Shown: positions 56,303 through 64,000 of the stretch, piece after piece | How positions within the stretch are numbered: the stretch's first letter is position 1 | Layout: every line of letters begins with the position of its first letter | The notes under the pieces: generated by a model | Seen by the model: only the letters and a program-made list of their open reading frames with translations | Databases searched by the model: none | What the model was told of the DNA's origin: nothing | Program-made: the position numbers and the translations under genes | Assembly: GCF_016745835.1 (NCBI RefSeq) | Contig: NZ_JAERVL010000015.1 | Coordinates: forward strand, 186,001-250,000 | Length of the DNA stretch: 64,000 nt | Reading direction: 5' to 3' | Source of the DNA: Caldalkalibacillus salinus | GTDB taxonomy: Bacteria > Bacillota > Bacilli > Caldalkalibacillales > JCM-10596

Positions 56303-57484
56303 TTATGAATGAACTTCGAGGATGCCAGCTGCACCCATGCCACCACCGATACACATGGAGACGATGCCTGTGCCACCGCCACGTCGGCGGAGTTCGTGGA
56401 TGAGGGTGGTGGTAAGTTTTGTACCGGTGCAGCCTAATGGGTGACCGAGTGCGATCCCCCCACCGTTGACGTTCACTTTGTCTCTCGGTATGTCTAGTTC
56501 TTTTATGATTTGGATACATTGTGAGGCGAAGGCTTCGTTAATTTCGAACAGGTCGATGTCATCTAGGTTGAGGTTTGCGAGTTCGAGTGCTTTAGGTATG
56601 GCTTTTACGGGGCCAACTCCCATATATTCAGGTTCTACGCCACCTAAGGCGAAGGTTTTAAAGGTGGCAAGGGGCTTGAGACCGAGTTCTTCGGCTTTGT
56701 CTTTACTCATGACGACGACGGCCGCGGCACCGTCACTGGTTTGTGAGGCGTTACCTGCTGTAACACTCCCTTGTACGGCAAAGGCCGGCCGTAATTTGGT
56801 TAGTGCTTCTATGGACGTATCTTTACGCACACCTTCGTCCTCAGCAAAGGTGAATGATTCTTCCCACACTTTGCCGTCCTCTGTCACTCCTTTTTTCTTA
56901 ACCTGAAGTGGGATGATTTCCTCTTTGAAACGATTGTTCTCTAGGGCATCCGCCGCTTTCTGATGGCTACGATAGGCAAATTCGTCTTGTTCTTGCCGTG
57001 ATATATCGTATTTTCGAGCCACGTTTTCTGCTGTGTGCCCCATACTGATGTACACTTCAGGCATATCTTCGACTATGTCTGGATGGGGAGATAGTTTGTG
57101 ACCTGTCATCGGCACTGCACTCATACTTTCAATTCCACCAGCCACGATAATATCGGCGTGACCGACCATAATTCTTTCGGCTGCCATAGCAATGGATTGC
57201 AGGCCCGAAGAACAAAATCGATTAATGGTCATCCCAGGGGTTTGAACGGGATACCCAGCGTATAATGAGACAATGCGGGCGAAATTCAAGCCCTGTTGTC
57301 CTTCAGGCATCGCACACCCAATGATGACATCTTCTACCATCTCTTTTTTTAGTCCGGGGGCACGATCGATCACGCCTTCTAATACCGTTTTCCCCATATC
57401 CTCTGGTCTCGTTTGGGCTAAGCTTCCTTTTTTAGACTTGCCTACAGCTGTCCGGGCAGCTGAGACAATAACCGCCTCTCTCAT
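56303..57484 (-). CDS. fadA: 3-ketoacyl-CoA thiolase
   Basis: A 393 aa thiolase that cleaves 3-ketoacyl-CoA to acetyl-CoA, the last step of each cycle. Active-site Cys91 is in [10 protein letters not shown], His about 348 in GHPLGCTG and Cys about 378 in [24 protein letters not shown] precedes the ATG. Lies 84 bp after fadN, as in the B. subtilis fadNAE operon. Confidence 0.95.
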   Translation of the reverse strand: MREAVIVSAARTAVGKSKKGSLAQTRPEDMGKTVLEGVIDRAPGLKKEMVEDVIIGCAMPEGQQGLNFARIVSLYAGYPVQTPGMTINRFCSSGLQSIAMAAERIMVGHADIIVAGGIESMSAVPMTGHKLSPHPDIVEDMPEVYISMGHTAENVARKYDISRQEQDEFAYRSHQKAADALENNRFKEEIIPLQVKKKGVTEDGKVWEESFTFAEDEGVRKDTSIEALTKLRPAFAVQGSVTAGNASQTSDGAAAVVVMSKDKAEELGLKPLATFKTFALGGVEPEYMGVGPVKAIPKALELANLNLDDIDLFEINEAFASQCIQIIKELDIPRDKVNVNGGGIALGHPLGCTGTKLTTTLIHELRRRGGGTGIVSMCIGGGMGAAGILEVHS

Positions 57485-57568
57485 CTGTGTTCCTCCTTCA
57501 TACGAGATGATCGTCTGACTAATTAGAGTCCATTCGATCGTTTTAACTGAGCGATCCTTTCAAATCCT

Positions 57569-59968
57569 TTAATTACGTAACGGTTTCCCTTTCGTTAGCA
57601 TGTGTTGAATTCGCTGTTGGGTTTTGGGTTCACCACATAAGCTTAAAAATGCTTCACGTTCGAGGTCGAGTAGGTATTGTTCAGATACTTCTGATCGAGC
57701 TGGTACGTTCCCGCCGGCTAGCACGTGAGCTAGCTTGTTGGCGATCTTTTTGTCATGATCGCTAATATAGCCTCCTTGATACATGGTGTAGATGGCTAAC
57801 TGCAAGACAGCTTTACCGTTTTCACCTAGCACTTTGATTTTCTCTTTTGGTGGTGGCGTATAGCCCTCGGCTGTCATTTGGAGGGCAGCTTGCTTAGCCT
57901 CGTGTACAAGATAATCACGATTCATCACAACGTCGTCATCCGTCTGGAGTAAGTGTAGACGTTTCGCTTCACTCGCACTTGTAGCCACTTTGGCCATACC
58001 GATCGTTTCAAAGAAGTGATTCAGTAACGGCTGGGGGTCGGCCTCTTTGTGATTCTTTGCCCACTGACTGGTTCTCAACGCCGTTTCTTTACAACCCCCG
58101 CCACCAGGAATGAGGCCAACACCGACCTCCACTAAGCCATAATATGTCTCTGAAGCGGCAGAGACTTGGTCTGTGGCCATACACACTTCAACACCGCCAC
58201 CGAGTGTCATTTGGTGTGGGGCTGCGACGACGGGTTTTTCGAAATACTTTAAGCGGAATAAAGTTTGTTGGAATTGTCTAATCATAAAGTCTACTTCTTC
58301 CCATTCTTCGTTCTGTGCTTCCATGAGGAGCTGCATGATGTTCGCACCGACACAGAAGTTACGGCCTTCATTGGCAATGACGAGTCCCCGATAATTTTTT
58401 CTGACCTCTTCCATACTGTTTTGGATCATCAGTAAGATGTCTGTTCCGATGGCATTATTAGGAGAATGGAATTCCAGGCAGGCCACATCATCCCCGATAT
58501 CAATCAGACTGGCTCCAGCATTAGATTTAATGACCTGATTTTGCTCTTTGAAATCTTGCAAAGAAAGCTTGTGTGGGTCTTTTTCTAACTTTTTCAGTCC
58601 TTCTTGAGCAATGTAAAAAATGTGGCCGTCTTCTTTTTGATAGAAAGTTTGATGGCCTTGTGCGATCCATTCTTTGACCCAGTCCGGCACCGAGAGTCCG
58701 TCTTGTGTCATCCGCTCAACGGATGCTTCCAAGCCGATCGCATCCCAGACTTCAAACGGTCCTAGATCCCAGTTAAAGCCCCATTTCATCGCTTGATCAA
58801 TCTGAGTGATGTCATCGGCGATTTCTCCTCGTTTTTCCGCGGCATAAACGAGTACTTGACTAAGCAGACGCCAAGCAAGTTCAGCATAGCGGTCTCCTTG
58901 CTCTAAAAACGCTTTAAGCTTGGGACCTACGCCCTTCACCTGTTTCACTGCTTCTATGGAAGGGGCTTTGATTTTCTGACGAGGGTGGTAGGTGAGGTCT
59001 TCGATATGAAGGGTTTTGATCTCACTTCCCTTTTCAGTTTTTACTTTTTGATAAAAGCCTTTTCCACTCTTTTCCCCTATATGGCCTTGTTCTACCATAT
59101 TTTGTAGAAAGTTGGGCAGTGTAAAGACTTCCTTTTCTTTCTTATCCTCTACATTCCGATGTACGTTATTGGCGACATGTACAAAGGTGTCGATGCCGAC
59201 CATATCAAGGGTTCGAAAGGTGGCGCTTTTAGGACGCCCCATCACACGGCCACTCACAGCGTCTATCTCATCTACCGTATAGCCGTTTTGTAACTCTTGA
59301 AGAGCTGTCATGAGGCCATAGGTGCCAATGCGATTGGCAATAAAGTTAGGCGTATCTTTTGCCGTGACAACGCCTTTTCCGAGTTTCTTTTGACAAAACT
59401 GATGCATGAAAGATATGAGTTCTGGGTTTGTTTTTGCATGTGGAATGATTTCTAGTAGCTTCATATATCTAGGGGGGTTAAAGAAATGTGTGCCTAAGAA
59501 GTGTTGTTGAAAGGCTTCCGATCGTCCTTCAACCATATCATGGATGGAGATGCCTGATGTGTTCGTACTCACAATGGTACCTGGGCGCCATACGCTTTCA
59601 ATCTTAGCCAATAAAGTTTGTTTAATGTCGAGTCGTTCCACTACGACCTCGATAATCCAGTCTACGTCCTGAAGGGATGAAAGATGGTCTTCTATATTCC
59701 CTGGTGTGATATGCGAGACGAGACTGGGCTCAAATAGAGGGGCTGGCTTCGTCTTTCTTAGCTTGGCTATCGCTTGTGTCGCTAAACGGTTGCGAACGTG
59801 AGGGGACTGTAATGTTTCACCCTTCTTTTCCTCGTTTGGTGTTAATGTTTGAGGCACAATGTCGAGTAGTAGGCTCGGTATACCTGCGTTTGCTAGATGG
59901 GCAGCGATTGCGGCCCCCATCACGCCAGAGCCTATAACGGCTGCTTTCTTAATTTGTCTTTCCGCCAT
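57569..59968 (-). CDS. fadN: 3-hydroxyacyl-CoA dehydrogenase / enoyl-CoA hydratase
   Basis: A 799 aa bifunctional beta-oxidation enzyme with the dehydrogenase first and the hydratase second. The NAD fold is GSGVMGAAIAAHLANAG (13-29), HFFNPPRYMKLLEII the dehydrogenase core, and the crotonase region NEGRNFCVGANIMQL with QMTLGGGVEVCMATD near 600-650 holds the oxyanion residues. AAGGAG precedes the ATG. First gene of the operon, with a cre site in its leader. Confidence 0.95.
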   Translation of the reverse strand: MAERQIKKAAVIGSGVMGAAIAAHLANAGIPSLLLDIVPQTLTPNEEKKGETLQSPHVRNRLATQAIAKLRKTKPAPLFEPSLVSHITPGNIEDHLSSLQDVDWIIEVVVERLDIKQTLLAKIESVWRPGTIVSTNTSGISIHDMVEGRSEAFQQHFLGTHFFNPPRYMKLLEIIPHAKTNPELISFMHQFCQKKLGKGVVTAKDTPNFIANRIGTYGLMTALQELQNGYTVDEIDAVSGRVMGRPKSATFRTLDMVGIDTFVHVANNVHRNVEDKKEKEVFTLPNFLQNMVEQGHIGEKSGKGFYQKVKTEKGSEIKTLHIEDLTYHPRQKIKAPSIEAVKQVKGVGPKLKAFLEQGDRYAELAWRLLSQVLVYAAEKRGEIADDITQIDQAMKWGFNWDLGPFEVWDAIGLEASVERMTQDGLSVPDWVKEWIAQGHQTFYQKEDGHIFYIAQEGLKKLEKDPHKLSLQDFKEQNQVIKSNAGASLIDIGDDVACLEFHSPNNAIGTDILLMIQNSMEEVRKNYRGLVIANEGRNFCVGANIMQLLMEAQNEEWEEVDFMIRQFQQTLFRLKYFEKPVVAAPHQMTLGGGVEVCMATDQVSAASETYYGLVEVGVGLIPGGGGCKETALRTSQWAKNHKEADPQPLLNHFFETIGMAKVATSASEAKRLHLLQTDDDVVMNRDYLVHEAKQAALQMTAEGYTPPPKEKIKVLGENGKAVLQLAIYTMYQGGYISDHDKKIANKLAHVLAGGNVPARSEVSEQYLLDLEREAFLSLCGEPKTQQRIQHMLTKGKPLRN

Positions 59969-59990
59969 CTTGATTCTCCTTCCTCTCCTT

Positions 59991-60005
59991 TGGAATCGTT
60001 TTCAA
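59991..60005 (-). promoter_or_regulatory. Catabolite responsive element (cre) in the fadN leader
   Basis: TTGAAAACGATTCCA on the minus strand fits the cre consensus WTGNAANCGNWNNCW at every defined position. It lies 22 nt upstream of the fadN start, so CcpA would block elongation. Confidence 0.7.
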
Positions 60006-60139
60006 GTCAACCGGCGAAACATAGGATTTATCATACTAGGTTAGGATGATGTCCACCTCCATTTATCTTTATGACCATTTTCAGCGTTATAGTAGGTTAA
60101 GGGGGTCTGTCTCGGAATTGCCTCTAATATAGGTTCTCA

Positions 60140-60195
60140 TTGACATTAAGCATTGTAGGGCATAAAATACTTATAACTGAATGAATACTCATTCA
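60140..60195 (+). promoter_or_regulatory. fadR promoter with FadR operator
   Basis: TTGACA (60140-60145), 17 bp, TAAAAT (60163-60168) is a near-consensus sigma-A promoter. TGAATGAATACTCATTCA (60178-60195) starts near the expected +1 and matches the remembered B. subtilis FadR box TGAATGAMTAVTCATTCA exactly. Confidence 0.82.
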
Positions 60196-60227
60196 TTTAC
60201 GTTTGATTTTATCATAGAGGTGATAGG

Positions 60228-60815
60228 ATGACAAGAACAAAAAGTGGAGAGAAATACCAGCTTATTCTGAGTGCAGCATTAAAAGTTTTTGCAGAAAATG
60301 GGTTTTATCAATCACAGGTCTCCAAGATTGCCAAAGAAGCAGGGGTCGCTGATGGCACGATTTATTTATATTTTAAGAATAAAGAAGACCTCCTTATTCA
60401 GCTGTTTGCCGAACAATTGGGATCGCTGATTAGTAAAAGTAAACAAAAGATAGATAACGCAAACGATGCCAAAGAAGCGCTGTACATGATATGTGCCACG
60501 CACTTCGAAGAGCTTGAACGTCAGATTGACCTCGCTTATGTCACCCAAATTGAGTTAAGACAAAGTTCTATTGAATTAAGAAAAGCGATCGGGCAAACGG
60601 TTAAACCATACTTCAAGTTAATAGAAACGGTGATCAGGAGAGGCATAAACGAAGGGATCTTTCGTGCCAATGTGGACCCTAAACTTTATCGATTACTTAT
60701 CTTTGGTGCGATGGATGAGGTGGTTACATCATGGCTCATTTCAGGGCAAAAATATAGCTTATCTAATCAAGTGGACCAAACGTTGTCCTTCTTACTTGAA
60801 GGTGTCAGCACTTAA
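60228..60815 (+). CDS. fadR: TetR-family fatty acid degradation repressor FadR
   Basis: A 195 aa TetR repressor (YsiA/FadR type) that releases DNA when it binds long-chain acyl-CoA. The helix-turn-helix lies at about 25-50 (VSKIAKEAGVADGTIYLYFK). The length and the FadR box in its own promoter support the identity over other TetR proteins. It is divergent from the fadN operon; in B. subtilis fadR lies in a different operon with lcfA. Confidence 0.9.
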   Translation: MTRTKSGEKYQLILSAALKVFAENGFYQSQVSKIAKEAGVADGTIYLYFKNKEDLLIQLFAEQLGSLISKSKQKIDNANDAKEALYMICATHFEELERQIDLAYVTQIELRQSSIELRKAIGQTVKPYFKLIETVIRRGINEGIFRANVDPKLYRLLIFGAMDEVVTSWLISGQKYSLSNQVDQTLSFLLEGVST

Positions 60816-60946
60816 TATACAGATAAAAGGTGTACGTTAAAATGTGACCATTTGAAGCGGTATAGGATATGGAGAAAATAAAATAAAACATTTAGTTGAG
60901 GGGACCAAACATTTGATACCCCTCTTTCCTTACTAATGTCACTACA

Positions 60947-60986
60947 GAAAAAAGGCTGTTTTGAACATCACTCAAACAGCCTTTTG
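60947..60986. terminator. Bidirectional terminator after fadR
   Basis: AAAAGGCTGTTTTGA pairs with TCAAACAGCCTTTT (one bulged T); T runs on both strands. Confidence 0.8.
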
Positions 60987-61015
60987 CCGTCTATAAAATC
61001 GTCAATCGTTATCAT

Positions 61016-61438
61016 TTATTTATGTTGAGCTTCTTTTCTTTCGTACCGTCTTAATCGTTCACTCAGAACCTTCAATCGATGGAATAACTGCATCTCCCAC
61101 TCTCGATCTTTTAATTTTTTGGCCACGGAAAGTAGGTCAAGCGCGTGATCAATTTGGGAGCGGAGAACGACAGTCATTGATTGCTCTTCAATATCAATAC
61201 AGTCGGAAAAAAGGTCGTGTAAATCTTGTACATCCACATAATCTCCAAAGTGGATCTCTGGAGCCTGATCACTTTGGGCGTAATCTGCTAGAATGTCGTA
61301 GTCATCTTTGATTTTGGGGTGGACTTCAATGGATTGACAAATGGGACAATAGAGTATCGGTACTTGGTGAATATAAGTATATTGATTCCGAAGTGTACCG
61401 ATCGTGCCTATCATACTTGCGCCACAGCAAAAGCTCAT
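61016..61438 (-). CDS. Uncharacterised cysteine-containing protein
   Basis: A 140 aa protein not recognised by name. It begins MSFCCGASMIGTIGTL with a Cys pair (4-5) and has CPIC at 31-34, together a possible zinc-ribbon; the C-terminal half (100-140) is a charged helix likely to form a coiled coil. No membrane segment. Monocistronic between two terminators. Function unknown. Confidence 0.7.
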   Translation of the reverse strand: MSFCCGASMIGTIGTLRNQYTYIHQVPILYCPICQSIEVHPKIKDDYDILADYAQSDQAPEIHFGDYVDVQDLHDLFSDCIDIEEQSMTVVLRSQIDHALDLLSVAKKLKDREWEMQLFHRLKVLSERLRRYERKEAQHK

Positions 61439-61667
61439 CTTTTACGCCCTCCTTTGTATTGAATGGTTCTAATATCTTATTCGTGCTGACTTTGATAATT
61501 CCTTTTTACAAATAAAAAGTGTGTAAGAGTAAGGATATCACAGGAATTGGAAGTAAACCAGTATTAACTTCTTCCAAATTCATTCCCTCTTTCTTTTACA
61601 TCTAAACGGCGTTATGTTAGGTCACACCCTTTCCGGACAACGGTTTCCCACACCGATTTAGAACCTA

Positions 61668-62405
61668 TTAGAGTATGTAAGTCTTTCCTTCGTAGGCAAG
61701 ATCAATTGGTCCTTTAAAATGCTGTCCGGCTTCTTTTACAAGTTCCTCATGTTGACCGAAATGGGGGAGGTGTGTCAGTAAAAGGCTTTGTGTCTCTAAG
61801 CGCGCTGCTAGCTGTCCCGCCTCTTCTCCCGTTAAGTGTCCTTGCACCTTACCTTTTTGGGCTCGATAAATAGACGCCTCTGAGATCACTAAATCAGACC
61901 CTGGAGCAAAGGAAAGCAGATCCTCATTCCACTCTGTGTCTGCTGTGTATATCATACGACTGTTATCAGTGCTAATGTCCATCGCTAGACAATACACGGG
62001 ATGTGTCGTCGATATAAACCTTAATTTGAAAGGACCGATTGTAAGCGTTTGCTGATGCCGAATGGGGATACCTTGACAGTAGTCTTGATACGTTAAACGT
62101 TGAAATGCGTCCTTGTCTTGGTCGTGGCCATATACGGGCAACACAGTAGACCTGTTGTCTAACTGACTCTGGATCATGGTTGCATATTGTAATGATCGTA
62201 GGTCTGCGATATGGTCAGCATGATAATGGGAAAGCACCACGGCATCTAGCTTCATGAGTGGCAGGTACTGCTGTAACCGACTTAACACACCTGAACCACA
62301 GTCAACGAGGATACGATAATCGTCTTCTTCAATTAAATAACCGGAAGTGGCCTCCCCCGCTTCGGGATAAGCCCCCCAGTACCCTATAACGGTTAGTTTC
62401 ATCAT
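61668..62405 (-). CDS. Metallo-beta-lactamase-fold hydrolase (YhfI-like)
   Basis: A 245 aa MBL-fold protein of the RNase Z-like branch. SHYHADHI carries the HxHxDH zinc motif near residue 60, THPVYCLAM and YTADTEWNE hold the next histidine/aspartate, and HLTGEEAG plus LLTHLPHFG complete the site. The C-terminus lacks the RNase Z exosite arm, so a tRNA role is unlikely; it resembles B. subtilis YhfI. AAGGAG lies 7 nt before the ATG. Substrate unknown. Confidence 0.85.
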   Translation of the reverse strand: MMKLTVIGYWGAYPEAGEATSGYLIEEDDYRILVDCGSGVLSRLQQYLPLMKLDAVVLSHYHADHIADLRSLQYATMIQSQLDNRSTVLPVYGHDQDKDAFQRLTYQDYCQGIPIRHQQTLTIGPFKLRFISTTHPVYCLAMDISTDNSRMIYTADTEWNEDLLSFAPGSDLVISEASIYRAQKGKVQGHLTGEEAGQLAARLETQSLLLTHLPHFGQHEELVKEAGQHFKGPIDLAYEGKTYIL

Positions 62406-62508
62406 TGAGTCTCTCCTTCACTCACTTGTTTAAGGTTTAAATGTCTTAAACAGTAACCTGGTCTTTAATTCGTGACGTGGACCCTCAAGAAATGGGGCAT
62501 CAAACGCA

Positions 62509-63783
62509 TCAAACGTAATACAAGCCATTAATGTTCGGTAATGGAACGGGTAAAATCGTACGTAGCTGTTCCTTCTCATCAAACCGTAAGGACTGATCAG
62601 CTGATACACCCGTTGGATGAAAGAAAAAGGGTATGAGCTGTTCTCGACTCAAATGGATCGTCTTGCCACTTTCAATGAACGATAGCGCTATTAATTGATC
62701 ATCTAATACCCTTATATCACAGTTTCGTCCTTCACCCTTAGCTTTGACGCTTGACAAAATATAGGGCTGGAGATCTTCAACAAACCGGTGGACGTCCATA
62801 ATCTTGATGGTTCCTTGATTCGTTTCTATTCTATTATTCGTCTTCAGAGCATAAAGTATGTCCTGCCATTCCGATTCGTACCATGGAATTGGGCATTCTA
62901 GAATTCTATTAGGGTGGGCATCAAAAAAGGCCTGAAAAAGTTTGGGGGCATCTGTGGCCTCCCCTCCCCATTCAATGAGGACGGCATTCGCTGGTCCATG
63001 AGTGCTTGTGTTTGTATTAGGAGTAGGCACGCCGATCACAACGAAAGATGTGATCTTCCCCGCCGTTTCAGTCACGAACACGTGATGTTCTAGATGCCAA
63101 CAGCTGGCGTAAGAGGCTGCGTTAAGTAAGCCTTGTAGTTGCTGTACTGAGAGATCGAAGGCGCACCTCCGATGACGGTAGTGGTGCCAAATCGTGAAAA
63201 GGTCCTGTGGTTGCATCGTTCGCACTTTTTTCTCATTTTCGTGATGGGGGACTTCTTGTTGCGCCTGTCTTGCACTTGTTAAATATGTCTGCTTATCGCG
63301 AGAGAAAGACTGACTTTTTAGTGAAGGGGGCAATGCTGACACAGAAGACTGTAAATCTTCTTGATTCAGAAAGAATCGTCTCACTTCTCCAAAACGTGTA
63401 CAACCAACATGGGTATACAATGATCGCCAACCAGACACGAGGAGGATAGAAGCCCTTAATGTCTCAACATAGTCCAAAACTTTTTGTAGTATCTGCGAAG
63501 CAAGTCCTTGCCCTCTGTACGCGGAGTGTGTACATACCGCACCGATAGATACAGTTCGTAATGACGCACATCCAACATGAATATGAGTTGGTACAACGCC
63601 TATGAAAGATACAAGTTTATGATTGGTAAAGTAGCCAAAACAGTGCTGTATATTACTCGGTGAAAATAAATGGGGAAACGCTTTTCCCATGGAACTCTGG
63701 TCCTGATCGCGGAAAACCTGATCTGCTAGCCTTATAGCTTGGGGTATGTCCCTTGTCGCTAGTTGCCTCACTCTTTCTGTCAT
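62509..63783 (-). CDS. GNAT acetyltransferase (two-domain, Eis-like layout)
   Basis: About 424 aa. The N-terminal GNAT domain has the acetyl-CoA loop as THSAYRGQGLASQIL (about 85-99); a second, weaker GNAT-like half (about 180-300) and a C-terminal domain follow, the general layout of Eis-type enzymes. GAGGTG precedes the ATG at 63783; six upstream codons from a GTG are not favoured. The acetyl acceptor is unknown. Confidence 0.75.
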   Translation of the reverse strand: MTERVRQLATRDIPQAIRLADQVFRDQDQSSMGKAFPHLFSPSNIQHCFGYFTNHKLVSFIGVVPTHIHVGCASLRTVSIGAVCTHSAYRGQGLASQILQKVLDYVETLRASILLVSGWRSLYTHVGCTRFGEVRRFFLNQEDLQSSVSALPPSLKSQSFSRDKQTYLTSARQAQQEVPHHENEKKVRTMQPQDLFTIWHHYRHRRCAFDLSVQQLQGLLNAASYASCWHLEHHVFVTETAGKITSFVVIGVPTPNTNTSTHGPANAVLIEWGGEATDAPKLFQAFFDAHPNRILECPIPWYESEWQDILYALKTNNRIETNQGTIKIMDVHRFVEDLQPYILSSVKAKGEGRNCDIRVLDDQLIALSFIESGKTIHLSREQLIPFFFHPTGVSADQSLRFDEKEQLRTILPVPLPNINGLYYV

Positions 63784-63821
63784 AAAACACCTCTTCCTCA
63801 CACAAGAATAATGTCACGATG

Positions 63822-63856
63822 AGAAAAAGCCATCTACACTTGATGTAAATGGCTTC
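63822..63856 (-). terminator. Terminator after gcvH
   Basis: AAGCCAT-C-TACA pairs with TGTA-A-ATGGCTT (one mismatch); on the minus strand T5 follows. Confidence 0.75.
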
Positions 63857-63882
63857 TCGCTTTGCTTATTTGTTTTCGATGC

Positions 63883-64000
63883 TTAGTCCTGCGATACGAG
63901 TTTTGCATATTCGTCCGCGGACATCAATTTTTCTAAGTCAGATTCATTAGTGAGTTCTACTACAATCATCCAACCTTTATCGTAAGAGGATTCGTTTACT
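63883..64000 (-). CDS. gcvH: Glycine cleavage system H protein, C-terminal end
   Basis: Only the last 38 residues are inside the window: NESSYDKGWMIVVELTN followed by LEKLMSADEYAKLVSQD, the conserved GcvH C-terminus. GcvH carries lipoate and shuttles aminomethyl groups in glycine cleavage; in Bacillus it is also a lipoate relay. The lipoylated lysine lies outside. It is next to the fad cluster, as in B. subtilis. Confidence 0.9.
   Translation of the reverse strand, partial: VNESSYDKGWMIVVELTNESDLEKLMSADEYAKLVSQD

Noticed and set aside
55977-56312. 111 aa plus-strand ORF and 93 aa minus-strand ORF through the fadA-fadE repeat, and a 101-residue N-terminal extension of FadE
   Set aside because: They exist because the repeat lacks stops in several frames. 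None has a ribosome site, unit lengths of 89, 93 and 92 bp break the frame between copies, and FadE has a well-placed start at 55950 that gives the usual family length.

Overview
The window is a chromosomal stretch of a Firmicute of the order Bacillales. Gene content and order closely follow the Bacillus subtilis yui-yum-yut-yun-suf-met-fad region (compared from memory). Further support comes from sporulation genes (yunB, lytH, a YhcN/YlaJ-type lipoprotein, two YjcZ-like micro-proteins), strong AGGAGG-type ribosome binding sites, and GTG/TTG starts. A futalosine-pathway gene (mqnE), absent from B. subtilis, points to a different lineage, possibly one of the alkaliphilic or thermophilic Bacillaceae. 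That last placement is inference.

Layout. 0-1.4 kb: divergent kynU (cut by the window edge) and kynB, for tryptophan/kynurenine breakdown. 1.5-5.7 kb: transketolase, two 28-30 aa YjcZ-like proteins and leucyl aminopeptidase. 5.8-11.3 kb: the yuiD/yuiC/yuiB/yuiA/yumB/yumC block, including an NDH-2-type dehydrogenase and a ferredoxin/flavodoxin-NADP reductase. 11.3-18.7 kb: a Spo0E-like protein, mqnE, dapF, an HD-GYP protein, tRNA-Pro(GGG), a D-threonine aldolase/D-serine dehydratase family enzyme, yuzB and a second NDH-2-like gene (yutJ). 19-30.3 kb: reverse transsulfuration (mccAB), NifU-like yutI, yutG, yutF, a SufR-like Fe-S regulator, yutE/yutD, lipA, lytH and yunB.

30.4-38.1 kb: a manganese ABC transporter with two MntR-like operators, a DUF421 protein, thyA-folA, yunC and yunD. 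The yunD start appears to be a rare ATT codon. 38.3-43.6 kb: the sufCDSUB Fe-S assembly operon. 43.6-44.7 kb: a gene-poor stretch with two cryptic mini-ORFs, an AT palindrome and yurZ. 44.8-47.7 kb: the metNPQ methionine importer under a SAM-I riboswitch. 47.8-51.5 kb: sigI-rsgI and an MFS transporter. 51.6-52.3 kb: a DUF3221 lipoprotein behind an ECF-sigma-like promoter. 52.4-60.8 kb: the fatty-acid beta-oxidation cluster fadN-fadA-fadE-acyl-CoA ligase, with divergent fadR. This cluster carries a perfect FadR box, a perfect cre site and an unexplained three-copy ~90 bp tandem repeat between fadA and fadE. 60.9-64 kb: a zinc-ribbon-like protein, a metallo-beta-lactamase-fold hydrolase, a GNAT protein and the 3' end of gcvH.

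Connections. Sulfur and Fe-S chemistry recurs (mccAB, sufCDSUB, yutI, lipA, metNPQ and a SufR-like regulator), and lipA and gcvH link lipoate to glycine cleavage. Two NDH-2 paralogues and mqnE link to menaquinone respiration. No mobile element, prophage or CRISPR array was seen. The least explained parts are the fadA-fadE repeat block, the 43.68-44.10 kb mini-ORF stretch and the 14-bp repeat at 18.9 kb.
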